Part shown: positions 55,621 to 64,000 of the stretch, in pieces
How positions within the stretch are numbered: position 1 is the first letter of the stretch
How the letters are laid out: each line of letters starts with the position of its first letter
Assembly (NCBI RefSeq): GCF_017312725.1
Contig: NZ_BOPO01000053.1
Span: 1 to 64,000, forward strand
Direction: 5' to 3'
DNA length: 64,000 bases
From: Actinocatenispora comari
Lineage (GTDB): Bacteria; Actinomycetota; Actinomycetes; Mycobacteriales; Micromonosporaceae
Position numbers and translations under genes: made by a program
Notes under the pieces: generated by a model
Database searches by the model: none
Seen by the model: the letters and a program-made list of their open reading frames with translations, nothing else
What the model was told of the DNA's origin: nothing

Positions 55621-58600
55621 GGTGCGGATGCTGCCGCGGATCAGCGGTACGGCGGTGAGTGCCGCACCGGTGAGCAGGCCGGCTGCGACCGCCGTGGCCG
55701 CCCGACCGTCCCGTGTGGACGGTGCCGGTCGGGGTGCCGCGGCCTGTTCCGGACGGTTGACCGGGGCGTGCCCGGACAGCCCCATCGCCAGCGCCTCGGC
55801 CAGGTGCATGGCCCGGCGGCCGGTACCCGCCTCCTCGATCTGGGTGCGGCAGCTGAACCCGTCCGCGAGGATCAGCGCGTCCGGCGCCGCATCGCGCACC
55901 GCGGGTAGCAGTACCCGTTCCGCGCAGGCCATCGACACGTCGTGGTGGCCGCGTTCGAAGCCGAAGTTGCCGGCCAGCCCGCAGCAGCCGGAGTCGAGGA
56001 AGTCGGCGTCGACGTCGGCGCGGCGCAGCAGCTCACCGTCCGGGTCGCTGCCGAGTACCGCGTGCTGGTGGCAGTGCGTCTGCACCAGCGCCCGCCGGGC
56101 CAGCTGCGGCGGCCGCCAGTCGTCCGGCGCGTACCGCAGCAGCGCCTCGGAGAACGTGGACACCTGGCCGGACAGCCGTTCGATGTCCTCGTCACCGTCC
56201 AGCAGCTCCGGCGCATCGGAGCGGAACACCGCCGTACAGGAGGGCTCCAGCCCGATGATCGGGGTGCCGGCCGACAGCCACGGCCGCAGCGCCGCGACGG
56301 TGCGTCGCAGGACCTTCTTCGCCGTCTTGAGCTGCCCGGTGGAGATCCAGGTCAGCCCGCAGCACACCGGCTGCTGCGGTACCGCGACGTGCAGTCCGGC
56401 CGCCTCCAGCACCTGCACGGCGGCCCGCGCCACGTGCGGGTGGAAGTGGTTGCTGAACGTGTCCGGCCACAGCACGACGGTGCGCGGATCGTGCGGGTCC
56501 GGCTCCGGCCGCCGCTGGGCCCGCCACCAGTCGACGAACGGCCGCGCCGCGAACGGCGGCGCGTCGCGTTCGGCGGCGACACCGGCGATCCGCTTGCCGA
56601 GCGCCGACACCACCGGCGCCCGCAGCGCGGCGTTCGCCAGCCGCGGCGCCGGCCGTACCAGCTGCGCCCACAGCGGCAGCCAGCCGAGCGCGTAGTGCGC
56701 GGTGGGCCGCAGCCGGTGCGCGTAGTGGTGCGACAGGAACTCCGCCTTGTAGGTGGCCATGTCCACCCCGACCGGGCAGTCGCTCTTGCAGCCCTTGCAG
56801 GCCAGGCACAGATCCAGCGCGTCGCGTACCTCGGTGGAGCGCCAGCCGTCCTTGACGGCCGAGTCGTCGTGCCCGTTCATCATCTCGAACAGCAACCGGG
56901 CCCGGCCGCGGGTGGAGTGCTCCTCCTCGCCGGTCGCCCGGTACGAGGGGCACATCACGTCGCCGGTGTGCGAGCGGCAGTTGCCGATACCGACGCAGCG
57001 CATCACCGCGCTGGTGAAGCTGTGGTCGTCGTGCGGGTAGCCGAACTCGGTGTCGAACGTGCCCGGATGCCAGTCGGCGCCCAGCCGCAACTGACCGTCC
57101 ACCGGGTTCGGACTCACCACCTTGCCGGGGTTCATCCGGTTGTCCGGGTCGAACAGCCGCTTCAGTTCGCCGAACGCCTCGACCAGCCGCGGACCGAACA
57201 TGATGGTCAGCAGCTCGCCGCGGGCCTGCCCGTCGCCGTGCTCACCGGACAGCGACCCGCCGTACGAGACGACCAGCCGCGCCGCGCGGTGCACGAACTC
57301 GCGGAACGCGGCGACCCCGTCGGCGGTCTTGAGCCCGAACGGGATCCGGGTGTGCACGCAGCCCTGCCCGAAGTGCCCGTACAGCGCGGGATGGTCGTAG
57401 CCGAACTCGTCGAACAGCGCCTTCAGGTCGCGCAGGTAGTCGCCGAGCTTGTCCGGCGGCACCGCGGAGTCCTCCCAGCCCTCCCAGGTCTCGCGGTCGT
57501 CCGGCGGCCGGGCGGTGACGCCGAGACCGGCCTCGCGCGCCTTCAGCATCTCCTGCTCGCGGACCGTGTCGTCGGACAGCGCCACCCGTTCGTCGTCGGG
57601 GGAGCGGCCGAGCGCGGACAGCAGCTCGTCCGCCTTGCGGTCGGCGTCGTCCTTGTCGTCGCCGAAGAACTGGATCAGCAGCCAGCTGTTGCCGGCAGGC
57701 AACTGGTCCAGCGAGTCCAGGTAGGCGTGCTCCTCGCGCATCAGCTGCGCCATCCGGTCGTCGATCGCCTCCAGCTGCGAGGGTTCGCTGTGCGCGAGAA
57801 TCGCCGGTACGTCGTCGGCCGCGGCGCAGATGTCGTCGTAGCCCAGCACCAGGATCGCGTCCGCGGCCTCCACCGGCACCAGCTCGATCTCGGCGCGCAG
57901 CACCGCGCACAGCGTGCCCTCGCTGCCCACCAGCGCCCGCGCCGGGTTCGGCCCGAACTCGGGCAGCAGCGAGTCGAGGTTGTAGCCGGACACCCGGCGC
58001 GGGATGTCCGGGTAGCCGGACCGGATGTCCTCCGCGTAGCGTTCCGCGATCTCGCGCAGGCCGCGGTGGATCTCGGCGCGCCGGTCGCCCGCGGCGAGGA
58101 TCTGCTCGTACTCCTCGTCGGTGGTGGGGCCGATCCAGAACCGGGCGCCGTCCGGGGTGCAGATCTCCAGCCGGCGCACGCTGTCCACCGTCTTGCCGTA
58201 CGCCTGGGCCGAGGCGCCGCACGAGTTGTTGCCGATCATCCCGCCCAGCGCGCAGTGGCTGTGCGTGGACGGCTTCGGCCCGAACTTCAGGCCGTGCTCG
58301 GACAGCTGCCGGTTCAGCTCGTCCAGCACGATGCCCGGCTCCACCACGCAGGTGCGCTGCTTCGGGTCCACCGACACCAGCCGGTGACAGTACTTGGTCC
58401 AGTCGATGATCACCGCGACGTTGGTGCACTGGCCGCCCAGGCTGGTACCGCCGCCGCGGGACAGCACCGGCGCGCCGAACTCCGCGCACACCCGCATCGT
58501 CTCGACACCGTCGTCGACCGAGCGCGGCAGTACCACCCCGATGGGCACCTGGCGGTAGTTCGAGCCGTCGGTGGCGTACGTGCCGCGGGTGCCGGCGTCG

Positions 58601-58713
58601 AACCGGACCTCGCCGTCGACCCGGTCACGCAGCGCTGTCGCGAGACCTCTCACGTCGAGGTCGGCCAGATCGGCCGGTGTCAGTTCGCGTACCGGACCTG
58701 TCACGTCGCTCAT
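55603..58713 (-). CDS. FAD-linked 2-hydroxyacid dehydrogenase with Fe-S/CCG domains (YdiJ-like)
   Basis: 1036 residues from ATG 58713. Residues ~55-280 are the FAD-binding PCMH domain (VLSRGGGTSLGGQCTN; GGMIGNNSCGA). Residues ~300-560 are the GlcD C-terminal domain (SYGGSLSGEHGDGQARGELL). A 4Fe-4S motif follows (CLACKGCKSDCPVGVDM), then two CCG repeats (PVCCGLTWISTG; SGCCGLAGNFG). The architecture matches YdiJ/D-2-hydroxyglutarate or D-lactate dehydrogenases that feed the quinone pool. The final ~50 residues are Pro/Arg-rich with a hydrophobic stretch. Confidence 0.88.
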   Translation of the reverse strand: MSDVTGPVRELTPADLADLDVRGLATALRDRVDGEVRFDAGTRGTYATDGSNYRQVPIGVVLPRSVDDGVETMRVCAEFGAPVLSRGGGTSLGGQCTNVAVIIDWTKYCHRLVSVDPKQRTCVVEPGIVLDELNRQLSEHGLKFGPKPSTHSHCALGGMIGNNSCGASAQAYGKTVDSVRRLEICTPDGARFWIGPTTDEEYEQILAAGDRRAEIHRGLREIAERYAEDIRSGYPDIPRRVSGYNLDSLLPEFGPNPARALVGSEGTLCAVLRAEIELVPVEAADAILVLGYDDICAAADDVPAILAHSEPSQLEAIDDRMAQLMREEHAYLDSLDQLPAGNSWLLIQFFGDDKDDADRKADELLSALGRSPDDERVALSDDTVREQEMLKAREAGLGVTARPPDDRETWEGWEDSAVPPDKLGDYLRDLKALFDEFGYDHPALYGHFGQGCVHTRIPFGLKTADGVAAFREFVHRAARLVVSYGGSLSGEHGDGQARGELLTIMFGPRLVEAFGELKRLFDPDNRMNPGKVVSPNPVDGQLRLGADWHPGTFDTEFGYPHDDHSFTSAVMRCVGIGNCRSHTGDVMCPSYRATGEEEHSTRGRARLLFEMMNGHDDSAVKDGWRSTEVRDALDLCLACKGCKSDCPVGVDMATYKAEFLSHHYAHRLRPTAHYALGWLPLWAQLVRPAPRLANAALRAPVVSALGKRIAGVAAERDAPPFAARPFVDWWRAQRRPEPDPHDPRTVVLWPDTFSNHFHPHVARAAVQVLEAAGLHVAVPQQPVCCGLTWISTGQLKTAKKVLRRTVAALRPWLSAGTPIIGLEPSCTAVFRSDAPELLDGDEDIERLSGQVSTFSEALLRYAPDDWRPPQLARRALVQTHCHQHAVLGSDPDGELLRRADVDADFLDSGCCGLAGNFGFERGHHDVSMACAERVLLPAVRDAAPDALILADGFSCRTQIEEAGTGRRAMHLAEALAMGLSGHAPVNRPEQAAAPRPAPSTRDGRAATAVAAGLLTGAALTAVPLIRGSIRTLRHRR

Positions 58714-58772
58714 CACCCTTCGCTGGTCGCCCGGTCGGTCGTGGCTTTCCCGCTGGCCTATGGCCAACCGGG

Positions 58773-59786
58773 TTACCGGCCTCGGCGTAGCTGTCGGGCC
58801 GCGACCGCGCCGCCCAGGGCGACGGCGGTGGCCGCGGTCGTGGCCAGTACCCCGTGGTGGCGCGACAGCCACGGTTGCGGGTCGCGGCTCTTCGCCTCCT
58901 CGTCGAACCGGCCGTGTGCGCCGAAGTCGTGCCCGGACCGGCTGTCCGCCGGTTGCCATAGGTTCTCCGGTGCGTCGGCGGGTTGGCGCTGCTCGGTCTG
59001 CTGCCCGGAGAACGCGCTGCGGGCCAGGTAGCGGTCCAGCAGCCCGGGCACGACCGCGTTGAGCAGCAACGTGACCGCGGTGCTGGTGCCCACCCAGTAC
59101 TCCCGTCGGTGCGGGTGGTCGGCGGCGTGCACGACCGCGTGGGCCGCGACCTCCGGCTGGTAGATCGGGGGGACCGGCTGGGCCCGGTGCGGCAGCCGGG
59201 ATCGCACCCAGCTGAACTGCGGGGTGTTGAGTCCGGGCAGCTGCACCATCGTCACCCGTACGTTGCTGCCCTCGTGCAGCAGTTCGCAGCGCAGCGACTC
59301 GTGGAACCCCTGCACCGCGTGCTTGGCCCCGCAGTACGCGGACTGCAGCGGGATCCCGCGGTAGGCCAGTGCGGACCCGACATGCACGATCGTGCCGCGG
59401 TCGCGTGGCTTCATGTGCCGCAGCGCGGCCATCGTGCCGTACACGAAGCCGAGGTAGTCGACCTCGGTGACGCGCCGGTACTCCGCCGGCTCGATCCGGT
59501 CGAACGGCGCGAACACCGTCGTCATGGCCACGTTGATCCAGACGTCGATCGGTCCCAGCTCGCGCTCGACCCGGTCGGCGGCGGCCGCCACCTGCTCGGC
59601 GTCAGACACGTCGGTCGGCAGTACCAGCGGGGTACCGCCGGCCTGGCGCACCTCGTCCGCGGCGGAGGCGAGCCCCTTCTCCCCGCGGGCGAGCAGCGCG
59701 ATCCGGTCCTGCCGGCGCGCGAACTCCCGCACCACCGCCCGGCCGACCCCTCCGCTGGCACCGGTGACCACGACGACCTGCGGCAT
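58773..59786 (-). CDS. SDR oxidoreductase with C-terminal membrane segment
   Basis: 337 residues from ATG 59786 with GGAGGGG upstream. Classical SDR core: VVVTGASGGVGRAVVREF, catalytic Ser in HVGSALAY, and YCGAKHAVQG (Tyr/Lys). The NNAG motif reads INVA. A ~70-residue charged tail and a terminal hydrophobic stretch LATTAATAVALGGAVAA suggest membrane attachment. Substrate unknown. Confidence 0.85.
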   Translation of the reverse strand: MPQVVVVTGASGGVGRAVVREFARRQDRIALLARGEKGLASAADEVRQAGGTPLVLPTDVSDAEQVAAAADRVERELGPIDVWINVAMTTVFAPFDRIEPAEYRRVTEVDYLGFVYGTMAALRHMKPRDRGTIVHVGSALAYRGIPLQSAYCGAKHAVQGFHESLRCELLHEGSNVRVTMVQLPGLNTPQFSWVRSRLPHRAQPVPPIYQPEVAAHAVVHAADHPHRREYWVGTSTAVTLLLNAVVPGLLDRYLARSAFSGQQTEQRQPADAPENLWQPADSRSGHDFGAHGRFDEEAKSRDPQPWLSRHHGVLATTAATAVALGGAVAARQLRRGR

Positions 59787-60033
59787 CCGTCCCCTCCCGC
59801 TCGCTCGGCTGTGGAGGGACCTACCCAGCCAGCGGCGAGATATGCCAGTGAACAGCCTGCCGGTCCAGCCCGCGCCGTCCGGTGTCCGCCGGTTCGCGGC
59901 GCCCGCTGGCGTTCGTCGCCGATCGCCGGAGCCGGTCTTCGACCGTTGCGCACGGTGGCCGACGCCCTGGCGCGTTAGTTCGACGCCACGTCGGGTATCC
60001 GAACCGATTGCACCCGAGGACTGGAGGGACGTC

Positions 60034-60450
60034 ATGCAGACCGTAGCGGAACTGATGGCGGCGCGACCGGTGACGGTCGGCCCCGACGAGTCGGTCGTCA
60101 CCGCCGCGCAGCGGATGCGCGACGCGGACATCGGCAACGTGGTGGTGACCGACGGGCAGCGCATCGACGGCATCCTGACCGACCGGGACATCGTCGTGCG
60201 CGCGGTGGCCGGCGGCGGCGACCTGTCCCGGACCAGGGCCAGTTCGCTGTGCAGCAGCGAGGTGTGCACGATCCGGCCGCAGGAGTCGGTCCAGCGCGCC
60301 GTGGAGCTGATGCGCGAACACTCGGTGCGACGGCTGCCGGTGGTGGCCGACGGTGCCGTGGTTGGCGTGTTGTCGCTGGGGGACCTCGCGATCGAACGAG
60401 ACGAGCGGTCCGCGCTGGCCGACATCAGCGCCGCCACGCCGAACCAGTGA
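60034..60450 (+). CDS. Tandem CBS-domain protein
   Basis: 138 residues from ATG 60034 after GGAGGG. Two CBS motifs: residues ~8-62 (VGPDESVVTAAQRMRDADIG, then GILTDRDIVVRAV) and ~70-128 (IRPQESVQRAVELMREHSVR, then GVLSLGDLAI). Pairs of CBS domains bind adenine nucleotides; stand-alone proteins are thought to be energy- or stress-responsive regulators of partners. Confidence 0.87.
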   Translation: MQTVAELMAARPVTVGPDESVVTAAQRMRDADIGNVVVTDGQRIDGILTDRDIVVRAVAGGGDLSRTRASSLCSSEVCTIRPQESVQRAVELMREHSVRRLPVVADGAVVGVLSLGDLAIERDERSALADISAATPNQ

Positions 60451-60508
60451 CCGGCATCGGACCCGGCACGCACGAGGTCGGGTCCGCATCCGACGGCGGC
60501 AACGGGCG

Positions 60509-61030
60509 CTACGAGCCGAGCTGGTCGAGTCGTTGCTTGGCGGCGTCGTAGCCGAGGTGCAGGAAGTCCGACCCGGCCACGGCGGTGAAGGTGGTGGCCA
60601 CCAGCCGGGTCAGCCGGGGCGCGAAGACCATCCCCGCCGTCAACCCGGTGGCCACCCAGACCGCCGCGCAGAACGGGCACACCAGCAGCTCGCCGACCGC
60701 GTGCCCGGTGCCCGACGCCCGGACCTCCTCGTTCAGCTCGCCCTCGCCCGCCGGCTCCTGGTACTGCGTGAACGGCGCCCGCAGTGGGCTGGTCACGGCG
60801 TCCTTGGCGAGCAGCCGGCTGAGCTTGTGGGTGGCGGTGGTCAGCAGGAACACGTCCGACATCGCCAGCCGGGGCGCCTGCCGGCCGGTGAGGCGCGCGA
60901 GCGCGGTGGCGGCGGCGGCCGTACCGGAATAGATCGCCAGGACGGTGAGATAGCCGTACAGCGGCCGGGACGAGCCCTGCCCGTACCGTTCCGCGAGCCG
61001 GTCGATCGCACGGCGTGCCGGGTTGGTCAT
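60509..61030 (-). CDS. DUF1360-like membrane protein
   Basis: 173 residues from ATG 61030. Two to three hydrophobic segments and the signature TTATHKLSRLLAKDAVTSPLR and LLVCPFCAAVWVA, the DUF1360 pattern also seen in sporulation protein YjcA-like proteins. Function unknown. The following gene on the same strand lies 28 bp upstream, implying co-transcription. Confidence 0.75.
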   Translation of the reverse strand: MTNPARRAIDRLAERYGQGSSRPLYGYLTVLAIYSGTAAAATALARLTGRQAPRLAMSDVFLLTTATHKLSRLLAKDAVTSPLRAPFTQYQEPAGEGELNEEVRASGTGHAVGELLVCPFCAAVWVATGLTAGMVFAPRLTRLVATTFTAVAGSDFLHLGYDAAKQRLDQLGS

Positions 61031-61058
61031 GGTCGTTCCCTTCGTCGAGAGCGGAGGT

Positions 61059-61397
61059 TCACCGGTCGGAGCGCCGGTCGTCGCCACCCTCGGACCGCTC
61101 GCCGGTGGCGCGCCGATCCGGCATCACGGCGCTGTGCGGCGGGTACGGACCGCCCCGCCAGACGAACCAGCCGACACTCACCCCGACGAACAGCGCCGCC
61201 AGGACGATGCCGATCACCCACTGGAACGTCCCGTGCGACGACTGGGCGCCGAGCAGGACACCGAGCTCGCCACCGACCAGACCGGCGACGGCGCAACAGA
61301 TCGCCTGCCGTACGGTCGGGCGCGGGCCGATCAGCCGCCCGGCGAGGCCGAGCACGATGCCGATGACGGCGACCCCGATGCTGCTGCTGAGTTCCAT
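61059..61397 (-). CDS. GlsB/YeaQ/YmgE-like small membrane protein
   Basis: 112 residues from ATG 61397. Three hydrophobic segments (IGVAVIGIVLGLAGRLI, AICCAVAGLVGGELGVLL, WVIGIVLAALFVGVSVGWFV) in the arrangement of transglycosylase-associated/GlsB stress proteins. A charged Arg/Asp tail of ~30 residues follows. Confidence 0.6.
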   Translation of the reverse strand: MELSSSIGVAVIGIVLGLAGRLIGPRPTVRQAICCAVAGLVGGELGVLLGAQSSHGTFQWVIGIVLAALFVGVSVGWFVWRGGPYPPHSAVMPDRRATGERSEGGDDRRSDR

Positions 61398-61847
61398 CAC
61401 AACCGTCCATCGTGGACTGTCCCGGCGGTACCGTCACCGGTGGCGCTGCCCGGCCTGGCGTGGCGGCGTGTGCCGGGTGGCCGGCGCGAACACGCGCCGG
61501 GCGGGATGCGGTACCGGATCCGGGCTCATGATCTCGCCCTACCCTGGTCCGTCCCGCCCACACGTTGCCGGCGCACCGGAAAACCGAACGTGTACCGGCA
61601 CCCGGCCGGGGTAACCGGGCGGGCGCCGGTGGGTCGCCTCGCCCCGGCGTAGCGTGGCGTCGCGGCGCGGCGCTCACCGGCACACCCGCCCGTCGCGTCC
61701 GATCCGGCGCTCGTACGCCGGCGCGCGGTCGGTGCGGCGCCGCCGGGTTCGCCGTCCGGGGCGGCGGTGTTCAGATCCGGTGCGTGGTCGGCCGCGCCGT
61801 GGGTAGCCGAACCGGGTTGGCCGAACCCGACGGCGAGGAGGTGTGCG
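61398..61847. other. 450-bp divergent intergenic region without a supported gene
   Basis: Lies between the minus-strand GlsB-like gene and the plus-strand alcohol dehydrogenase. Open frames are composition-driven. It should hold both promoters, but I could not pick a convincing -35/-10 pair. Confidence 0.5.
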
Positions 61848-63029
61848 GTGAAGGCGCTGGCCTGGCACGGCACCAGGGACGTACGGATCGACGAGGTGCT
61901 CGAGCCCACCATCCAGGAACCCACCGATGCGGTCGTACGGGTCACCACGACCGCGATCTGCGGCTCCGACCTGCACCTGTACGAGGTGCTCGGCGCGTTC
62001 CTGACGGAGGGCGACATCCTCGGCCACGAGGCCATGGGCATCGTGGACCAGGTCGGTAGCGCGGTGCACCACATCGCGCCCGGTGACCGGGTCGTCATCC
62101 CGTTCAACATCTCGTGCGGGCACTGCTGGATGTGCCAGCGTGGGCTGTACGCGCAGTGCGAGACGACCCAGGTCCGTTCGGAAGGGTCCGGTGCCGCACT
62201 GTTCGGCTACACGAAGCTGTACGGGCAGGTACCGGGCGGGCAGGCCGAACTGGTGCGAGTCCCGCAGGCGCAGTTCGGGCCGATCAAGCTGCCCGCCGAG
62301 GGCCCGGACGAGCGGTACGTGTTCCTGTCCGACGTGCTGCCCACGGCGTGGCAGGCGGTGCAGTACGCGGCGATCCCGGACGGCGGCAGCGTCACGGTGC
62401 TGGGGCTGGGCCCGATCGGGCAGCTGTGCGTCCGGATCGCCCGGTACCACGGTGCCTCGGTGATCGGGGTGGACCCGGTACCGGAACGGCGGGCGATGGC
62501 ACAGCGCTACGGCGCGGAGGTCCTCGACCTGGGCGACGGGTCCGGGGTGGCCGACGCGATCCGGGACCGTACCGACGGGCGGGGCACCGACTCGGTGATC
62601 GACGCCGTCGGCATGGAGGCGCACGGCTCGCCGGCCGGGCGTCTCGCCCAGCGGGTCGCGGCGGTGTTGCCGGACGTGGCCGGCCGCACGCTGATGAGGA
62701 CCGCCGGGGTGGACCGGCTCGCCGCGCTCTACCTCGCGATCGACGCGGTGCGCCGCGGCGGCACCATCTCGCTGTCCGGCGTGTACGGCGGTGCGGCCGA
62801 CCCGCTGCCGATGCTGACCCTGTTCGACAAGGGGGTCCGGCTCGCGATGGGGCAGGCGCACGTACGGCAGTGGACCGACACGCTGCTGCCGCTGGTCACC
62901 GACGAGGCGGATCCGTTGGGGGTGTTGGATCTCGCCACCCACCGGCTGCCGCTCGCCGAGGCACCCGAGGCCTACGACATGTTCCAGCACAAGCGTGACG
63001 GCGCCATCAAGGTGCTGCTCACCCCGTGA
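61848..63029 (+). CDS. Zinc-dependent alcohol dehydrogenase (FdhA-like class III type)
   Basis: 393 residues from GTG 61848 after GAGGAGG. Catalytic zinc ligands ICGSDLH and GHEAMG, and the structural zinc cluster CGHCWMCQRGLYAQC. The Rossmann motif is VTVLGLGPIGQL. Length and pattern fit the formaldehyde dehydrogenase-like/threonine dehydrogenase-like branch. NAD-linked oxidation of an alcohol or aldehyde adduct is expected. Its stop overlaps the MFS start. Confidence 0.88.
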   Translation: MKALAWHGTRDVRIDEVLEPTIQEPTDAVVRVTTTAICGSDLHLYEVLGAFLTEGDILGHEAMGIVDQVGSAVHHIAPGDRVVIPFNISCGHCWMCQRGLYAQCETTQVRSEGSGAALFGYTKLYGQVPGGQAELVRVPQAQFGPIKLPAEGPDERYVFLSDVLPTAWQAVQYAAIPDGGSVTVLGLGPIGQLCVRIARYHGASVIGVDPVPERRAMAQRYGAEVLDLGDGSGVADAIRDRTDGRGTDSVIDAVGMEAHGSPAGRLAQRVAAVLPDVAGRTLMRTAGVDRLAALYLAIDAVRRGGTISLSGVYGGAADPLPMLTLFDKGVRLAMGQAHVRQWTDTLLPLVTDEADPLGVLDLATHRLPLAEAPEAYDMFQHKRDGAIKVLLTP

Positions 63030-64000
63030 CCGCCGAGCGCGGGCAGTGCGTCGCCGACACCGGGGCCGGCGCCGCCGATCCGGCGCGAACGCGCCGGGTG
63101 GTGGCCACGCTGATCGTCGCGGTGATCGGCTTCGCGGTGCAACAGACCGCGGTGGTGCCGGCGATCCACGACGTGCAGCTCGACCTGCACGCGTCGACCG
63201 AGTGGGCGTCCTGGTTGGTCACCGTGTACCTGATGGTCGCAACGGCGGCGACACCGGCGTTCGGCCGGCTCGGCGACCTGTACGGGCGGCGCCGGATGCT
63301 GCTGGTCGGCCTCGCCGTGTTCGCCGTCGCCTCGGCCGGTGCGGCGGTGGCGCCGAACCTGCCGGTGCTGCTGGCGTGCCGGGCGGTGCAGGGGATCGGC
63401 GGCGCGGTCTACCCGCTCGCGCTCGCGCTGGCCCGCGCCGCAGCCCCCGGCCGTACCACCCGCGCGGTCTCGGCGCTCAGCGCCGCGTTCGGGATCGGTA
63501 CCGCCGTCGGTTTCGTCGGTGGCGGCGTGCTTGCGCAGTACGTGTCCTGGCGGGCGGTGTTCGCCGGCGGTGCGATCCTGGTCGCGGCCGGTTGGGCCCT
63601 CGCGCTGCCGCTGCTGCCGGAGACCCGGGAACGTGCCGCCGGCCGGTACGACCTGATCGGCACGGTGCTGCTCGGGCTCGCCGCGATCGCCCTGCTCGGC
63701 GCGCTGACGCTGGTGGTCTCGCTCGGCGCCGCGGCGCCCGCCACGCTCGGCCTGTTCGCACTCGCCGTACTGGCCGCGGCCGGTTGGGTGTGGCGCGAGC
63801 GCTCGGCCGACGACCCGCTGGTGGATCTGCACATCCTGCGGCACCGGCCGGTCGCGGTCGCGAACCTCGGCACGATCGCGCTCGGCTGGGCCCTGTTCGG
63901 CAGTTACCTGGTGATCCCGCAGCTGGCCCGGGCCGACCCGAGCGCCGCAGGATACGGGCTGGGCGTGGACAGCGCAGCCATCGGCCTGCTGATGCTGCCG
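63026..64000 (+). CDS. MFS transporter, DHA2/EmrB-QacA-like (3' partial)
   Basis: Starts at GTG 63026 in a GTGA overlap with the dehydrogenase and stays open to the window end (325 codons seen). Membrane segment 1 is VVATLIVAVIGFAVQQTAVV; the segment 2-3 loop is GRLGDLYGRRRMLL; segment 5 carries FGIGTAVGFVGGGVLAQYVS, the drug-export motif C region. At least nine segments lie in the window. Expected to export a drug or metabolite with the proton gradient. Confidence 0.87.
   Translation, partial: MTAERGQCVADTGAGAADPARTRRVVATLIVAVIGFAVQQTAVVPAIHDVQLDLHASTEWASWLVTVYLMVATAATPAFGRLGDLYGRRRMLLVGLAVFAVASAGAAVAPNLPVLLACRAVQGIGGAVYPLALALARAAAPGRTTRAVSALSAAFGIGTAVGFVGGGVLAQYVSWRAVFAGGAILVAAGWALALPLLPETRERAAGRYDLIGTVLLGLAAIALLGALTLVVSLGAAAPATLGLFALAVLAAAGWVWRERSADDPLVDLHILRHRPVAVANLGTIALGWALFGSYLVIPQLARADPSAAGYGLGVDSAAIGLLMLP

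Noticed and set aside
55942-59031. A ~1030-codon plus-strand frame opposite the FAD-linked dehydrogenase
   Set aside because: Shadow frame; the opposite strand has complete FAD, 4Fe-4S and CCG motifs.

Overview
This is about 64 kb of very GC-rich DNA with strong G/C bias at codon third positions, GTG and TTG starts, GGAGG-type ribosome binding sites, and many ATGA, GTGA or TGATG overlaps. The gene families point to a filamentous actinomycete: two SARP/AfsR-like regulators, an SCO6745-like protein, a SigX5-type ECF sigma factor, a type VII secretion-style CbxX ATPase with a beta-helix, and a CmtR-like sensor. A member of the Micromonosporales seems likely, but no rRNA or tRNA gene is present to prove it. 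I see no CRISPR array, insertion sequence or replication origin.

Layout. 1-5.4 kb: a type VII secretion-like accessory trio (Pro-rich protein with a degenerate ADP-ribosyltransferase-like C-terminus, beta-helix/CbxX ATPase, YbaB-like protein). 5.4-10.1 kb: TetR and acyl-CoA dehydrogenase divergent across twin operators, then an ECF sigma factor coupled to a DUF899 protein, and an SDR. 10.1-16 kb: minus-strand genes including a TetM/OtrA-like ribosomal protection GTPase preceded by an overlapping leader ORF. 16-20.7 kb: a TetR, PEP-utilising and winged-helix operon, a GNAT, a VOC protein and a tiny membrane protein. 20.8-27 kb: a P450, a 28-codon aromatic-tailed peptide gene and a SARP regulator on one strand, with two mini-ORFs and an MFS exporter diverging; this is the best candidate for an undescribed system, a P450-modified ribosomal peptide. 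27-28.6 kb: a CmtR-like sensor with a CDF metal exporter, then a broken lactonase-like gene. 29.2-33.4 kb: an Mrp/Mbh-type cation/proton antiporter operon. 34.2-37.5 kb: two TetR/oxidoreductase pairs, each with twin operators. 37.5-41.5 kb: a DEAD-box helicase and a four-gene membrane/hemerythrin operon with SARP-like direct repeats upstream. 41.6-45 kb: a second SARP-ATPase. 45-50.2 kb: a formate dehydrogenase operon whose catalytic subunit reads an in-frame TGA as selenocysteine. 50.4-61.4 kb: a DJ-1-like protein, TPP enzyme, enolase-superfamily enzyme, sedolisin peptidase, FAD/Fe-S 2-hydroxyacid dehydrogenase, SDR, CBS protein and small membrane proteins. 61.8-64 kb: a zinc alcohol dehydrogenase coupled to a DHA2-type MFS transporter cut by the window end.

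How they work together. The formate dehydrogenase, TPP-dependent oxidase-like enzyme, GlcD/CCG dehydrogenase and Mrp antiporter form a respiratory and ion-homeostasis theme. The ribosomal protection protein, MFS pumps, CDF exporter and TetR-oxidoreductase pairs form a stress and detoxification theme. Regulation is unusually legible: perfect palindromes sit at or beside the promoters of several TetR genes, often in pairs.
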